DNA from: a virus
Reading direction: 5' to 3' (one strand)
IMG/VR virus record: IMGVR_UViG_3300044644_002590
Span: 1 to 28,678 of that record
Length of the DNA stretch: 28,678 bases
The notes beneath the pieces were generated by a model. It did no database searches. It saw only the letters and a program-made list of their open reading frames with translations, and was not told the DNA's origin. Positions 28,537 to 28,678 of the stretch are shown piece after piece. Both the position numbers and the translations under genes were made by a program. Positions within the stretch are counted from its first letter, which is position 1. Each line of letters starts with the position of its first letter.

Positions 28537-28678
28537 ATGAAAAAATTAATTTGGAAAAAAAAGCATCTTGAAGATAAGAGTGGTTGCTGGCACGAAGCAA
28601 AAGTTAAAGCTATTGGTTGGACTTATGTTGTAGATGCAGACTACGACAACGGTTTATATGGTTGCTTTTTATTTGTAA
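28537..28678 (+). CDS. Start of an unknown gene cut by the window end
   Basis: ATG 28537 opens a frame that stays open to the last base, about 47 codons. The start is basic (MKKLIWKKKHLEDKSGCWHE), followed by AKVKAIGWTYVVDADYDNGL, a strand-rich piece. The gene begins 4 bases after the previous stop. Nothing more can be said. Confidence 0.5.
   Translation, partial: MKKLIWKKKHLEDKSGCWHEAKVKAIGWTYVVDADYDNGLYGCFLFV

Overview
The window is an AT-rich stretch of a large tailed phage of the T4-like (contractile tail, myovirus) type. The evidence is a set of T4 core proteins on one strand: the SMC-like nuclease subunit gp46, family B DNA polymerase gp43, recombinase UvsX, DnaB-type helicase gp41, ssDNA-binding protein gp32, sliding clamp gp45, large terminase gp17, tail sheath gp18 and tail tube gp19. 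Every supported gene is on the plus strand, gaps are tiny and many genes overlap. I cannot name the host from the sequence. A phage-encoded lipoprotein shows only that the host is a bacterium that processes lipoproteins.

Layout. Positions 3-14096 hold the replication and recombination block: end of a sugar-transferase-like gene, gp46, a glycosyltransferase, DNA polymerase, two small proteins, uvsX, helicase, a DHH phosphoesterase, two unknown proteins in the place where T4 has genes 33 and 59, gp32, a FolE2-type GTP cyclohydrolase, a Gln/Pro-rich protein and the clamp. Positions 14128-20228 hold packaging and tail genes: two small conserved-looking proteins, terminase with two N-terminal AT-hooks, a tail-tube-like protein, sheath and tube. 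Positions 20244-28678 are an accessory region of small genes: a papain-like lipoprotein, two adjacent deaminases, a metallophosphoesterase, a 26-residue membrane peptide, an RNA ligase, two YopX-family proteins and many unknowns, ending in a gene cut by the window edge.

Expression signals. Shine-Dalgarno sequences are almost absent. Instead, several genes have sigma70-like promoter matches whose predicted transcription start lies 0-6 bases before the ATG (leaderless or nearly so). Many others are joined by start/stop overlaps (ATGA, GTGA, and the same 8-base ATGAATAA overlap five times). Two C(UUCG)G hairpins stand out. One is a terminator before uvsX; the other is a 14-bp hairpin with no T-tract just after folE2. 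Short duplicated gene-junction sequences in the last 5 kb point to recombination that shuffles small genes and promoters.

Most worth checking: the lone folE2 in the replisome block, the AT-hook terminase, leaderless expression, the junction repeats, the phosphoesterase/peptide/RNA ligase operon, the Cys-His-Asp lipoprotein, and the tandem deaminases. I found no obvious wholly new system. All family calls come from motif reading and remembered homologues, without database searches.
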